Positions 8,370 to 17,453 of a DNA stretch of 64,000 nucleotides are shown piece after piece. Within the stretch, counting starts at the first letter, position 1, and each line of letters begins with the position of its first letter. Source of the DNA: Paracidovorax valerianellae. GTDB taxonomy: Bacteria > Pseudomonadota > Gammaproteobacteria > Burkholderiales > Burkholderiaceae_C. The position numbers and the translations under genes are program-made. The stretch lies in NCBI RefSeq assembly GCF_900102625.1, contig NZ_FMZC01000001.1, forward strand, positions 124,001-188,000, read 5' to 3'. Below the pieces are notes generated by a model, which was not told the DNA's origin, did not search any database, and saw only the letters and a program-made list of their open reading frames with translations.

Positions 8370-9431
8370 CTAGACCGCGCCACGCGTTTCCACGTAGAGC
8401 GAATAAATCGAATGGCTGCTGGCCATGAACAGCCGGTTGCGCTTGGGGCCGCCGAAGACGAGGTTCGGGCAACGCTCGGGCAGGCGGATATGGCCGATGG
8501 CCTTGCCCGCAGGGTTGAACACCATCACGCCGTCCAGGTCGGCCGCCACCGAATCGGCGGCGCCAGTGCTGCCCCAGCCGCACCACAGGTTGCCGTCTTC
8601 GTCCACCTTGAATCCGTCCAGCGCGCCAGCGCCGCCCTCGATCAGCACGGTGGGATTGGCCAGCCCCTGGCGGGCCGTGACGTCGTAGCGCACCACCTGG
8701 CGGCGGCCTTCGGCCGTGCGGGCCACCAGGTAGAGCTGCTTTTCGTCCGGCGTGAAGGCCAGCCCGTTCGGAAAGCGCGCCTCCAGCACCCTGTCCAGCC
8801 GACCTGACGGGTCGATGCGGTACAGGGCATGCGGCAGTTCGGAGACCGCTTTTTCGCCCTCCCAGTGGCCGCCGATGCCGAACGGCGGATCGGTGAACCA
8901 GACCGAGCCGTCGCTCGGGCAAACGATGTCGTTGGGCGAGTTCAACCGCTTGCCTTCGAACCGGTCGGCCAGCACGGTGATGCTGCCGTCGTATTCCGTG
9001 CGGGTCACGCGGCGGGTCAGGTGCTCGCAGGCGAGCAGCCGGCCCTGGCGGTCACGGCCCAGGCCGTTGGAGAAATTGGAGGGCTGGCGGAACACGCCGG
9101 TCTGACCGGTGGCCTCGTCCCAGCGCAGGATGCGGTTGTTGGGAATGTCGGAAAACAGCAGATAGCGCCCATCGCCGAACCACACCGGGCCTTCGACCCA
9201 GCGAAAACCGGTGGCGATCTGCTCCACGCTGCTGCTGAACAGGCGGTACTTGGCGAACGACGGGTCCAGCACCTGCACCGACGGATCGGGATACCGCTGC
9301 TGCGGCTTGAAATCGAACGACTGCGCCTGCGCCAGCCCGGTGGCCGTGGCGGCCAGTGCCCCGGCCATGAAGCGGCGGCGCGATGCGGGGGACTGAAGCC
9401 CGGCAATGTGTTTCGGTTTTTCCATGTCCAT
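8370..9431 (-). CDS. SMP-30/gluconolactonase-family lactonase, exported
   Basis: 353 aa from the ATG preceded by CCGGAGA; a longer upstream start lacks such a site. A twin-arginine-like signal (SRRRFMAGALAATATGLAQAQ) indicates export. Propeller signatures include WVEGPVWFGDGRYLLFSDIPNN and LNSPNDIVCPSDGSVWFTDPPFG, which hold the metal-binding Glu, Asn and Asp residues. It should hydrolyse sugar lactones in the periplasm, plausibly those made by the sorbosone-type dehydrogenase two genes downstream. Confidence 0.85.
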   Translation of the reverse strand: MDMEKPKHIAGLQSPASRRRFMAGALAATATGLAQAQSFDFKPQQRYPDPSVQVLDPSFAKYRLFSSSVEQIATGFRWVEGPVWFGDGRYLLFSDIPNNRILRWDEATGQTGVFRQPSNFSNGLGRDRQGRLLACEHLTRRVTRTEYDGSITVLADRFEGKRLNSPNDIVCPSDGSVWFTDPPFGIGGHWEGEKAVSELPHALYRIDPSGRLDRVLEARFPNGLAFTPDEKQLYLVARTAEGRRQVVRYDVTARQGLANPTVLIEGGAGALDGFKVDEDGNLWCGWGSTGAADSVAADLDGVMVFNPAGKAIGHIRLPERCPNLVFGGPKRNRLFMASSHSIYSLYVETRGAV

Positions 9432-9565
9432 GGATTTGTCTCCGGTAGTGATCTTGTTTTTTTCCACGTTGGCCAGCCAGGGTCACGAGCGTGGCCGTGT
9501 CGCGACCGTTTGGCTCGCAGCGTGCACTACGCGCCCTGAAAAGGCGGCAGTGCAACGCTCGTCAC

Positions 9566-10666
9566 TCAGGGCAGATCAACGATCTCGACCCAGTTCGGGT
9601 TCTTGCCCGCCGTCACGCGCGTGGGGGTGCCCGGAATGCCTGTTGCCGGGTCGATGGGATGCAGCGACACGCTGTGGGAGTCTTGCCCGGCCGCGATCAG
9701 GAAGCGCCCCGAAGAATCGATGGCGAAGCCACGAGGCGTCTTTTCGGTTGGCACCTGGCCCAGTGGCTCCAGTTGCCCCGTAGCCGCATCGACGCGGAAG
9801 GTGGACAGCGTGCTGGAGGTGCGCTCCGAGGCATAGAGCGTGCGGCCGTCGGGCGACAGGTGCAGGTCGGCCGCCCACGGCTTGCCGGCGAAGCCCGGCG
9901 GCAATGTGGTGGTGCGCTGCACTTCGCGCAGGGTGCCGCGCTCGGCGTCGTAGTCGAGCACATGCAGGCCCGCATCGAGCTCGTCCAGCACGTACATGTG
10001 GCGCTGCGCCTTGTCCCAGACGAAGTGGCGCGGACCGGCCTTTTCGGGCGCGATGGCGGTCAGCGCCGGCTCGTTGGCGGTGAGCTTGCCGGTGGCGGCG
10101 TCGAAGCGCCAGCTAGAGAGGTGGTCGCCGCCCAGGCTGGTGGCGAAGACGTAGCGGTTGGCCGCGTCGGCATGGATGGCGTGCGCGTTGGGCGCCGTGG
10201 GAATGAGCTGCTGCACCGCACCCACCACCCCGTCCTTGTCGATGCTGTTGACGGTGATCTTGTGCCCCGGGTACGAGGCCGCGAACAGCCAGCGGCCCGT
10301 GCCATCGGTGTCGATGTTGGCCATGCTGTCGGCCAGCGGCGCTTCGCCCAGCTTTTTCAAGCGGCCGCTGGCCGGGTCGATGCCCAGCGTCACCACCCGA
10401 AAGGGCTGCGAGCGCAGGGCCACGTACAACTGGCGCTTGTTGGGCGACACGGCCATGGGCATGGCCTGCCCGCCCACTGGCAGGGTCTCCACCGGCTGAA
10501 GCCGGGCCGCGGCGCGGTCCAGCTCGAACACCGATACGTCCTGGCTGTCGGCGTTCGACACATAGACCCAGGTGGCCGCAGAGGCCGCGCCGCTGGCGGC
10601 CAGGAGCGCCGCGCCTGCCAGAGGCGCAAGGCGCACCCAACGCTGAAACGATGAACGGACCATCAT
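9566..10666 (-). CDS. Lactonase-family (PF10282) seven-bladed beta-propeller, exported
   Basis: 366 aa, ATGATG start with CAGGAGT upstream. A signal peptide (LAPLAGAALLAASGAASAA) is followed by repeated propeller blades: ATWVYVSNADSQDVSVFELD, PNAHAIHADAANRYVFAT, LHLSPDGRTLYASERTSSTL. The family includes 6-phosphogluconolactonase of the YbhE type, but the export signal argues against a sugar-phosphate substrate here. It lies 20 bp downstream of dctM in the same direction, consistent with co-transcription and a role in processing sugar lactones. Confidence 0.8.
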   Translation of the reverse strand: MMVRSSFQRWVRLAPLAGAALLAASGAASAATWVYVSNADSQDVSVFELDRAAARLQPVETLPVGGQAMPMAVSPNKRQLYVALRSQPFRVVTLGIDPASGRLKKLGEAPLADSMANIDTDGTGRWLFAASYPGHKITVNSIDKDGVVGAVQQLIPTAPNAHAIHADAANRYVFATSLGGDHLSSWRFDAATGKLTANEPALTAIAPEKAGPRHFVWDKAQRHMYVLDELDAGLHVLDYDAERGTLREVQRTTTLPPGFAGKPWAADLHLSPDGRTLYASERTSSTLSTFRVDAATGQLEPLGQVPTEKTPRGFAIDSSGRFLIAAGQDSHSVSLHPIDPATGIPGTPTRVTAGKNPNWVEIVDLP

Positions 10667-10686
10667 GGATCGCACTCCTGTTTGGG

Positions 10687-11982
10687 TCACTTGACCACCA
10701 TGAACATGCTGGGCAGCCAGGTCGAGAACGCAGGCACGAAGGTCACCAGCGCCAGCGCGAAGATCAGCGCGCCGTAGAACGGCCAGATGGTGCGCATCAC
10801 CGTGCCCACCGACACCCCGCCGATCGCGCAGCCCACGAACTGGGTCGTACCCACGGGCGGTGTGTTCAGGCCGAGCGCGCAGTTGATCAGCATCACGATG
10901 CCGAACTGCACCGAGCTCATGCCGTAGTGCTGCGCGATGGGCAGGAAGATCGGCGTGCACAGCAAGATGGTGGCGGCCATGTCGAGGAACGTGCCGAGCA
11001 CGAACAGGATGATGTTGATCAGCAGGAAGATCACCCACGGCGTGCTGGTCACCTGCGACAGCATCTGGCCCGTGAGCTCGGCCACGCCGTACAGGCTGAT
11101 CAGGTAGCCGAAGGTGCTGGAGATGCCGATCAGCAGCAGGATCACGCCGGTGGTGCGAACCGCCTTGGACGCCGCCTTGATGAAGTGCTCCCACTTCAGC
11201 GTGCGGTACAGGAACACCGTGAGGGCGAGCGCGTACAGCACGGCCACGGCGGCCGATTCGGTCGCGGTGAAGATGCCCGAGAGAATCCCGCCCAGGATCA
11301 GCACGACGATGAACAGTCCTGGCAGCGCCGCGGCGAACGAGCGCCCCACGATCTGCCAGCCGGGGAACGTGCCGGCCGGGTAGCCGCGCTTCACGGCCAC
11401 GAAGTACGCCGCCGCCAGGTTGCTGATGGTGAGCACCAGCGCAGGAACCAGCGCCGCGAGGATCAGCGCCGCGATCGACACTTTGCCGCCCGCTGCCAGC
11501 GAATAGATGATGAGGTTGTGGCTGGTGGGCATGAGCGCCCCGACCAGCGCCGCGTGCGTCGTCACGTTGACGGCGTAGTCGGCGTGGTAGCCCTCTTTCT
11601 TCATCATCGGAATCATCACGGCGCCCATGGCCGACACGTCGGCCACCGGGGAGCCCGAAACACCGCCGAACAGCGTGCAGGCCACCACGTTGGACATGCC
11701 CAGCCCGCCGCGCACGTGGCCCACCAGGTTGCGCGCGAAGGCGACGATGCGGTCCGCGATGCCGCCATACAGCATCAGCTCGCCCGCGAAGATAAAGAAC
11801 GGGATGGCCAGGAACGAGAAAATGCCCATGCCCGAGGTCATCTGCTGAAAGCCGACCTCCAGGGGCAGGCCTTCGTACAGAAGGGTGGCCAGGGCCGACA
11901 GGCCGATGGAAAACGCCACGGGCACGCCCAGCAGCAGGAACAGCGTGAACGACACGCTCAGGATCAAAAGTGGCACGGTCAT
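10687..11982 (-). CDS. dctM: TRAP transporter large permease (DctM)
   Basis: 431 aa, almost entirely hydrophobic with about 12 membrane segments, as usual for DctM. Recognisable are LFGGVSGSPVADVSAMGAV and LGLNTPPVGTTQFVGCAIGG, the two pseudo-symmetric substrate/Na+ loops of the ion-transporter superfamily. The ATG at 11982 lies 14 bp past the dctQ stop. With DctQ and DctP it makes a Na+-coupled importer for a carboxylate; given the uronate dehydrogenase upstream, a hexuronate is the best guess. Confidence 0.92.
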   Translation of the reverse strand: MTVPLLILSVSFTLFLLLGVPVAFSIGLSALATLLYEGLPLEVGFQQMTSGMGIFSFLAIPFFIFAGELMLYGGIADRIVAFARNLVGHVRGGLGMSNVVACTLFGGVSGSPVADVSAMGAVMIPMMKKEGYHADYAVNVTTHAALVGALMPTSHNLIIYSLAAGGKVSIAALILAALVPALVLTISNLAAAYFVAVKRGYPAGTFPGWQIVGRSFAAALPGLFIVVLILGGILSGIFTATESAAVAVLYALALTVFLYRTLKWEHFIKAASKAVRTTGVILLLIGISSTFGYLISLYGVAELTGQMLSQVTSTPWVIFLLINIILFVLGTFLDMAATILLCTPIFLPIAQHYGMSSVQFGIVMLINCALGLNTPPVGTTQFVGCAIGGVSVGTVMRTIWPFYGALIFALALVTFVPAFSTWLPSMFMVVK

Positions 11983-11996
11983 GATGTCTTCTCTTC

Positions 11997-12485
11997 TCAG
12001 CCCCAGGCGGGTTCGACTTCGCGGCCCTGGGCCAGCGCGATGATGTGTTCGATCGAGAACATCACGATCAGGACCCCGGCGATCGAGGCCGGCACGTATT
12101 TCCAACCTTCGGAGATCCACAGCGTGGGCAGCCGGTAGTCCCAGACCGATTCCGCGAGCGACGCGCAGCTGTAGGCCATCACGGCACCGAACACGAGCAC
12201 CAGCACGTGGATGAGGTATTCCATCTTCAGGCGCAGCCAGTCGGGCGCCAGCACCAGAAACGATTCGAGGCCGATGTGGCCCGCGTCACGCACGCCCACC
12301 GCCACGCCGAACATGGTGACGTAGATCACCAGCAGCAGGGCCAGGCTTTCCGCCCAGGTGGGGGTGTTGTTGAGCACATAGCGGCCGAACACCTGCCAGC
12401 TCACGGCGCAGATCACTGCGACCAAGCCGAAGATGCCCAGCCACATGCAGACACGGGCAAGCGTGCGGCAAATTTGGGTATACAT
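11997..12485 (-). CDS. dctQ: TRAP transporter small permease (DctQ)
   Basis: 162 aa with four membrane segments, typical of DctQ (CMWLGIFGLVAVICAVSWQVFGRYVLNNTPTW at the first two helices, RDAGHIGLE after the third). The ATG at 12485 puts the first membrane helix right after a short N-terminus; an in-frame GTG at 12524 is possible. No strong ribosome-binding site is visible for either, so the start is uncertain. It is separated from dctP by an intrinsic terminator. Confidence 0.85.
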   Translation of the reverse strand: MYTQICRTLARVCMWLGIFGLVAVICAVSWQVFGRYVLNNTPTWAESLALLLVIYVTMFGVAVGVRDAGHIGLESFLVLAPDWLRLKMEYLIHVLVLVFGAVMAYSCASLAESVWDYRLPTLWISEGWKYVPASIAGVLIVMFSIEHIIALAQGREVEPAWG

Positions 12486-12552
12486 GTTGTTATGAGAGAA
12501 AAAGGCCCCTGGCGCAATATCCACCAGGGCACCATGCTATTAATTTAAGAGC

Positions 12553-12579
12553 AAAAAAAGCCCACTTCAGGAAGTGGGC
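12553..12579 (-). terminator. Intrinsic terminator between dctP and dctQ
   Basis: Read on the minus strand: GCCCACTT, a 4-nt loop, AAGTGGGC, then seven T. It lies 10 bp after the dctP stop. It must be leaky if dctQM share the dctP promoter, and would give more binding protein than permease. Confidence 0.85.
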
Positions 12580-12589
12580 AGTGGAGGGC

Positions 12590-13561
12590 TTATTGGGTGT
12601 CCTGAACGCGCTTGACCAGGTCCTTGAGCTTGGCGTCCGGAATGAACTTGTCATACACGGGCTTCATCGCGGCCTGGAAGGCGGCCTTGTCGATTTCGAT
12701 GATCTCGGCACCGCCGGCCTTCACCGTCGCCAGCGACTTGATCTCGCGCTCGGCCCACTGCTTGCGCATGTAAGGCACCGATTCCTTGGCGGCCTGGCGG
12801 ATCCAGCCTTGCTCTTCGGGCGACAGGCGGTCCCACGCGCGCTTGGAATACAGCAGCATTTCGGGCGCCATCGAGTGCTCGGTCTTGGTGTAGTACTTGG
12901 CCACTTCGAAAGAGCGCGAGCTTTCGTAGGTGGGGTAGTTGTTCTCGGCGGCGTCGATCAGGCCGGTCTTGAGGCCGGTGTACACCTCGCCCATCGGCAT
13001 CGGGGTGGCGTTTGCGCCCATGGCTTCAAGCATCGACACCCACAGGTCGGACTGCTGCACGCGCACTTTCAGGCCCTTCATGTCGGCGAAGGTGCGCACG
13101 GGGCGCTTGGCAGTGAACATCGAGCGGGCGCCGCTGTCGTAATAGGCCAGGCCCACGAAGCCCTGCTTTTCGCACGCCTTCAGGATCTCTTCACCGATGG
13201 GGCCGTCCAGCACCTTGTGCAGATGCTCGACCGAGCGGAACAGGAACGGCATCGTGGGCACCACGGTCTCGGGGCAGATGTTGTTCATCGCGCCGATGTT
13301 GATGCGCACCATCTGCAGCGCGCCGATCTTGGCCTGCTCGATGGTGTCCTTCTCGCTGCCCAGGGCGCCGTTGTTGAATACCTTGATCGTGTGCTTGCCG
13401 CCGGACAGGGCCTTCAGCCGCTCGCCCATGAACTTGACCGCCGTCACGGTGGGGTAGTCGTCGGGGTGGATGTCCGCGGAGCGCAACTCAGTGGCCTGCG
13501 CGGCGCCGAAGCTCAGCGTCAGCGCGGCCAGGGCCGCCAGGGTGGTCTTGATGAATTTCAT
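12590..13561 (-). CDS. dctP: TRAP transporter periplasmic binding protein (DctP)
   Basis: 323 aa with a signal peptide ([23 protein letters not shown]). DctP signatures include [20 protein letters not shown] near the N-terminus and the carboxylate-binding arginine region [20 protein letters not shown], followed by [18 protein letters not shown]. The receptor delivers the ligand to DctQM. Linked to uronate dehydrogenase and a lactonase, it is probably a glucuronate/galacturonate receptor. Confidence 0.92.
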   Translation of the reverse strand: MKFIKTTLAALAALTLSFGAAQATELRSADIHPDDYPTVTAVKFMGERLKALSGGKHTIKVFNNGALGSEKDTIEQAKIGALQMVRINIGAMNNICPETVVPTMPFLFRSVEHLHKVLDGPIGEEILKACEKQGFVGLAYYDSGARSMFTAKRPVRTFADMKGLKVRVQQSDLWVSMLEAMGANATPMPMGEVYTGLKTGLIDAAENNYPTYESSRSFEVAKYYTKTEHSMAPEMLLYSKRAWDRLSPEEQGWIRQAAKESVPYMRKQWAEREIKSLATVKAGGAEIIEIDKAAFQAAMKPVYDKFIPDAKLKDLVKRVQDTQ

Positions 13562-13631
13562 TTGTCTGCCTCGTCTCTTTTGCTGTTGGAAATACGTCTG
13601 GGGGAGAAAACGATGAGGAGCCGCGCCGAAC

Positions 13632-14570
13632 TCAAGCGTGGGGAATCCATTCTGGCTCGGGCATCCCTTGCGTGCCGGGGCGCAATGCGAACAGACCGCC
13701 GGCCAAAGGCTGGTCCGACAGGTCCACGCCGCCAGGGCGGATGGAGGTCACGTACAGGGTGTCCAGTTGCGGGCCGCCGAAGGCGCACATGGCGGGTTTT
13801 TTCACCGGCACCGCCAGAGAGCGGTCCAGCCGGCCATCGGGCGTGAAGCGGTGCACCAGGCCCGCGTCATTTCCGCAGATCCAGTAGCCGCCATCCACGT
13901 CGATCGCCGCGCCATCGGGGCGGCCGGGCAGCGGGTTCATGTCGGCGAACAGGCGGTGGTTGCTCGGCGTGCCGGTGTCGGTGTCGTAATCGAAGGCCCA
14001 GATCGCCTGCACCTGGGGGTGCGAGTCCGACAGGTACATGGTGCGGCCGTCGGGGCTGAAGGCGATGCCGTTGGGCACGATCAGCTCGCCCAGGCCCAGG
14101 TCGGTACCTGCGCCATCGGCCATTTCCTCGGCACCGAAGCGGTACACCTTGCCCACTCGGGCGGCAGCGCCCATGTCTTGCAGCATGGTGCCGGCGATGA
14201 AGCGGCCCTGGCGGTCGCAACGGCCGTCGTTGAAGCGCATGCCCGGCCGGGCGTGGTCGGCGGTGGCGAGGCGCCGGGCCTGCAGCGCGCCCGAAGCGGC
14301 ACCGTCTTGCGGCAAATCCAGTTGGAACCAGCCGTTTTCCAGGCCCGCGATCCAGCGGCCGGATTGGCCGGCTGCGGGAGCGATGCAGGCAATCATTTCG
14401 GGCGCCTTCCACTGCGCCTGTTCGCCGGACTGCGCCGACCAGCGGTGCAGCACGCCCTGTGGAATGTCGGCCCAGTACAGCGCCTGCTCCGCGGGGCGCC
14501 ATACCGGGCTCTCGCCCGTGGCGCAGCGCGCGTCCAGCACCAGTTCTGCGCTGGCTTCCATGGCACTCAT
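13632..14570 (-). CDS. SMP-30-family lactonase, probable uronate/aldarolactone lactonase
   Basis: 312 aa, no signal peptide, so cytoplasmic. SMP-30 signatures are [20 protein letters not shown] (metal-ligand Glu), [18 protein letters not shown] (Asn, Asp) and [17 protein letters not shown]. The ATG overlaps the udh stop by 4 bp (ATGA), indicating translational coupling; an alternative ATG at 14561 has better spacing from AAGGA. Uronate dehydrogenase releases an aldarolactone, and linked SMP-30 enzymes of this kind (UxuL/Gli type) open it to the aldarate. The role follows from that coupling. Confidence 0.83.
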   Translation of the reverse strand: MSAMEASAELVLDARCATGESPVWRPAEQALYWADIPQGVLHRWSAQSGEQAQWKAPEMIACIAPAAGQSGRWIAGLENGWFQLDLPQDGAASGALQARRLATADHARPGMRFNDGRCDRQGRFIAGTMLQDMGAAARVGKVYRFGAEEMADGAGTDLGLGELIVPNGIAFSPDGRTMYLSDSHPQVQAIWAFDYDTDTGTPSNHRLFADMNPLPGRPDGAAIDVDGGYWICGNDAGLVHRFTPDGRLDRSLAVPVKKPAMCAFGGPQLDTLYVTSIRPGGVDLSDQPLAGGLFALRPGTQGMPEPEWIPHA

Positions 14571-15379
14571 CCTTCGAAAGGGCCTTGGGCCGTGAAAGCC
14601 CCGCCCTGGTAGATGGCGGCTGGATCGGTCGGGGCCGGTGCGGGCTGCGCCTCGACCTTGGCACGGAAGGGTTCCGAGCTGTCCTTGGGCTGAAAGTCCA
14701 GGTGCGCGGCCACGTGGTTGTCCCACCAGAGATCGCGATTGGCAGATGCGCCATAGACCACGGTATGGCCCACGTCCGGGGTGAACAATGCCTTTTCGAC
14801 GAGTTGCGTAAGGTCGTCGTAGCTCAGCCACGAACTCATCATGCGGCGATCGCGCGGCTCGGGGAACGACGAGCCAATGCGCAGGCTCACGGTTTCGATG
14901 CCGTAGCGGTCGAAATAGAAGCTTGCCATGTCTTCGCCGAACGACTTGGACAGGCCGTAATACCCGTCGGGCCGGCGGCGTGCGTTGGCGTCGATGCGCT
15001 CGTCCTGGCGATAGAAGCCGGTCACGTGGTTGGAACTGGCGAACACCACGCGCTTCACACCGTGGCAGCGGGCGCCTTCGTAGATGTGGAACACGCCCTT
15101 GATGTTGGCTTCCAGAATCTGCTCGAAAGGCCGCTCGACCGAAACACCGCCCAGGTGCACGATGGCATCGCAGCCAGCCACCAAAGCATCCACGGCTGAT
15201 TTGTCGGCCAGATCGCAGGGCACCACTTCTTCGTCAGGGCCGCGTGCGGGCGCCAGTGCCGAAATATCGGACAGGCGCAGCACCTCGGCATAGGGGCGGA
15301 GCCTCTCGCGAAGCACCTGGCCGAGGCCGCCTGCGGCGCCGGTCAAAAGAAGACGGGGTAAACGGGACGGCTGGCTCAT
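14567..15379 (-). CDS. udh: Uronate dehydrogenase
   Basis: 270 aa short-chain/extended SDR with AGAGGAG before the ATG. The Rossmann motif is TGAAGGLG (residues 13-20) and the catalytic pair YxxxK is Tyr139/Lys143. The run of motifs HLGGVSVERPFEQIL, FASSNHVTGFY, RPDGYYGLSKSFGE and VVYGASANRDLWWDN matches NAD-dependent uronate dehydrogenases from Agrobacterium and Pseudomonas. The enzyme oxidises D-glucuronate or D-galacturonate to the aldaro-1,5-lactone. It is first in the leftward cluster and divergent from the GntR regulator. Confidence 0.9.
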   Translation of the reverse strand: MSQPSRLPRLLLTGAAGGLGQVLRERLRPYAEVLRLSDISALAPARGPDEEVVPCDLADKSAVDALVAGCDAIVHLGGVSVERPFEQILEANIKGVFHIYEGARCHGVKRVVFASSNHVTGFYRQDERIDANARRRPDGYYGLSKSFGEDMASFYFDRYGIETVSLRIGSSFPEPRDRRMMSSWLSYDDLTQLVEKALFTPDVGHTVVYGASANRDLWWDNHVAAHLDFQPKDSSEPFRAKVEAQPAPAPTDPAAIYQGGAFTAQGPFEG

Positions 15380-15409
15380 GAAGCTCCTCTGGCTAGTATT
15401 TGTCATATG

Positions 15410-15420
15410 TTGTCATACAA
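15410..15420. promoter_or_regulatory. Candidate FadR-type GntR operator in the udh/gntR intergenic region
   Basis: TTGTCATACAA fits the FadR-subfamily consensus TNGTNNNACNA exactly and lies between the divergent udh and gntR genes, about 31 bp from the udh ATG and 24 bp from the gntR ATG. A partial second copy (TTGTCATATGT) starts at 15400. One bound regulator could control both directions. Confidence 0.6.
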
Positions 15421-15444
15421 CGCTGAGCGATTATCATCACCGCC

Positions 15445-16290
15445 ATGGCCACATCGATAAAGGGATTACCCGCATTCACCTCGCCCAGCGAATCCCAGGC
15501 CCTATCCATGCCCGCGCCGCCCGTTCGCCGCGCTCGCGGATTGGCCAACGCGGTGGTGGAAGATTTCTCCGGAAAAATTCGCGACCGGTTGCTGACGCCG
15601 GGCGACAAACTGCCTACCGAGTCGGAAATCATGCGGGCCCATGACGTGAGCCGCACCGTCGTGCGGGAGGCCCTGTCCAAACTGCAGGCGGCCGGCCTGG
15701 TGGAGACGCGGCACGGCATCGGCACCTTCGTCCTGCCACCCCGCGCAGGAGGCGTCTTCCGGCTGGACCCTTCCGAATTGAGCGCCTCGGTCGATGTGCT
15801 GGCCGTGCTGGAATTGCGCATCAGCCTGGAAACCGAATCGGCAGGCTTGGCCGCCATGCGCCGCAGCGATACGCACCTGCAGGCCATGCGCCAGGCGCTG
15901 GACGACTTCGAGCACAACGTGGCGATGGGCGGCGATACGGTGGGGCACGACTTCCGCTTTCACCTGCAGATCGCCGAGGCGACAGGCAACCCGTATTTCG
16001 CCGACATCATGAATCACCTCGGCACCACGCTGATTCCGCGCACGCGCATTTCGGGCATCCGCAATGCGGTGCGCGGCCACGAATACCTGAGCCGGGTGAA
16101 TCGCGAACACGAAGAGATTTATTCGGCCATCGCCCGCAAGGACCCGGAGTCCGCGCGTGCGGCGATGCGCATTCACCTCACCAACAGCCGCGAGCGCCTG
16201 CGCCTGGCGCAAGAGGCCGCCAAGGCGCCAGCTGCAGCGCCTTCGGATGCCGGCGTTGCAGGCACCGTGATCCTCTCGCCCGGCGCCTGA
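15445..16290 (+). CDS. GntR-family (FadR/FCD subfamily) transcription regulator of the sugar-acid cluster
   Basis: 281 aa. An N-terminal winged helix (about 35-100: LLTPGDKLPTESEIMRAHDV, SRTVVREALSKLQAAGLVET) is followed by an all-helical FCD ligand domain with DFRFHLQIAEATGNPYF and HEEIYSAIARKDPESARAAM, including the His/Asp metal or ligand residues. The first 22 residues are non-conserved; an ATG at 15508 is a possible start. FCD regulators typically sense organic or sugar acids. It is divergent from udh, and the site TTGTCATACAA lies in the shared promoter. Confidence 0.88.
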   Translation: MATSIKGLPAFTSPSESQALSMPAPPVRRARGLANAVVEDFSGKIRDRLLTPGDKLPTESEIMRAHDVSRTVVREALSKLQAAGLVETRHGIGTFVLPPRAGGVFRLDPSELSASVDVLAVLELRISLETESAGLAAMRRSDTHLQAMRQALDDFEHNVAMGGDTVGHDFRFHLQIAEATGNPYFADIMNHLGTTLIPRTRISGIRNAVRGHEYLSRVNREHEEIYSAIARKDPESARAAMRIHLTNSRERLRLAQEAAKAPAAAPSDAGVAGTVILSPGA

Positions 16291-16390
16291 GCGACGCCTG
16301 CGCCCTGAGCAGTACCGGGCGACGCCCCCTCGTTAACCCGAAGAGGTGTGGAAAGGCGGGGTTTGGCGCTTGTGCCTTGCTATTTTTCAG

Positions 16391-16408
16391 TTGTATGATG
16401 ACGTACAA
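16391..16408. promoter_or_regulatory. Candidate second GntR operator upstream of the Bug/kdgD operon
   Basis: TTGTATGATGACGTACAA has inverted TTGTA/TACAA ends and shares TTGTATGA with the complement of the site at 15410. It lies 35 bp before the Bug receptor ATG. Its spacing differs from the standard site, so this is less certain. Confidence 0.45.
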
Positions 16409-16443
16409 CAAGAAATTTTTCACCCAAAGCAAGGAGACATGTG

Positions 16444-17415
16444 ATGACTTTGAACCGCCGCCACGCCATGGTTTATGGTGCCGCCGCTCTCGCCAGCACC
16501 ACCGCCATGGGCCAGACCGCCAATTGGCCCACGAAAACTCTGCGCCTCATCGTGCCCTACCCTCCGGGCGGCAGTTCGGACATCATCGCGCGCGCCATCA
16601 GCCAGCCGCTGTCGGACCTTCTGAAACAGAACGTCATCGTCGAAAACAAGCCCGGCGCCAACGGCAACCTGGGCGCCGACTTCGTGGCCAAGGCCGCGCC
16701 GGACGGCTACACCATGCTGCTGTGCGACGTGGGTGCGCTGGCGATCAGCCCTTCGGTATATACCAAGCTGCCTTTCAACCCCTCCAAGGACCTTCGCGGC
16801 GCCACCATGCTGGCGTATTCGCCGCACATGCTGGTAGTGCACCCTTCGGTGCCGGCCAACAATCTGAAGGAACTGATCGCCCTTTCGAAGAAGACCGATC
16901 TGAACTTCGCCGTGACCGCCACGGGCAGCGCCCCCCACCTGGCAGGCGTCGCGCTCGAGCGCGCCAGCGGCGCTCGGTGGCAATACGTGCCCTATAAGGG
17001 CGGCGTGACGGCCATTCAGGACACCATGGCCGGTCAGACGCAGATACTGATGAACGGCATGCTGGCCACCCTGCCCCATGTGCAGAGCGGCAAGCTCAAG
17101 GTGCTGGCCCTGTCCAAAGGCACGCGCATGCCGCTGCTGGCCGACGTGCCCACCATCGCCGAACAGGGCATCCCTGGCTTCGAATCCGGCACCTGGCAAG
17201 GCATTCTCGTGCCGCGCGGAACGCCCGACCCGATCGTGCAGCGCCTGAACACCGCGCTCATCTCCGTCATCCGCACGCCTGAAATCCGCTCGCGGCTGGC
17301 TGGACAGGGCGCAGAGGTCGTGACCATGGCAGCCGCCGAGCAAGACAAGTTCTTCGAGAAGGAACGTGCACGCTGGGCCAGCGTGGTGTCGGATGCGCAG
17401 ATCCGCCTCGACTGA
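16444..17415 (+). CDS. Bug-family (TctC-like) periplasmic solute receptor
   Basis: 323 aa; AAGGAGA precedes the ATG. Signal peptide [24 protein letters not shown], then [20 protein letters not shown] and [25 protein letters not shown], the two ligand-pocket loops of the family. It begins the rightward operon with kdgD and probably binds an aldarate or related acid. No partner permease is in the window, so either the TRAP transporter or a distant TctAB would do the transport. Confidence 0.88.
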   Translation: MTLNRRHAMVYGAAALASTTAMGQTANWPTKTLRLIVPYPPGGSSDIIARAISQPLSDLLKQNVIVENKPGANGNLGADFVAKAAPDGYTMLLCDVGALAISPSVYTKLPFNPSKDLRGATMLAYSPHMLVVHPSVPANNLKELIALSKKTDLNFAVTATGSAPHLAGVALERASGARWQYVPYKGGVTAIQDTMAGQTQILMNGMLATLPHVQSGKLKVLALSKGTRMPLLADVPTIAEQGIPGFESGTWQGILVPRGTPDPIVQRLNTALISVIRTPEIRSRLAGQGAEVVTMAAAEQDKFFEKERARWASVVSDAQIRLD

Positions 17416-17453
17416 TTTCCCTGACCTTTTTCCCACTTCAATACCGTACCGCC

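Noticed and set aside
10651-12138. 495-codon plus-strand frame opposite dctM
   Set aside because: His/Arg/Gln-rich shadow of the membrane-protein gene on the other strand.
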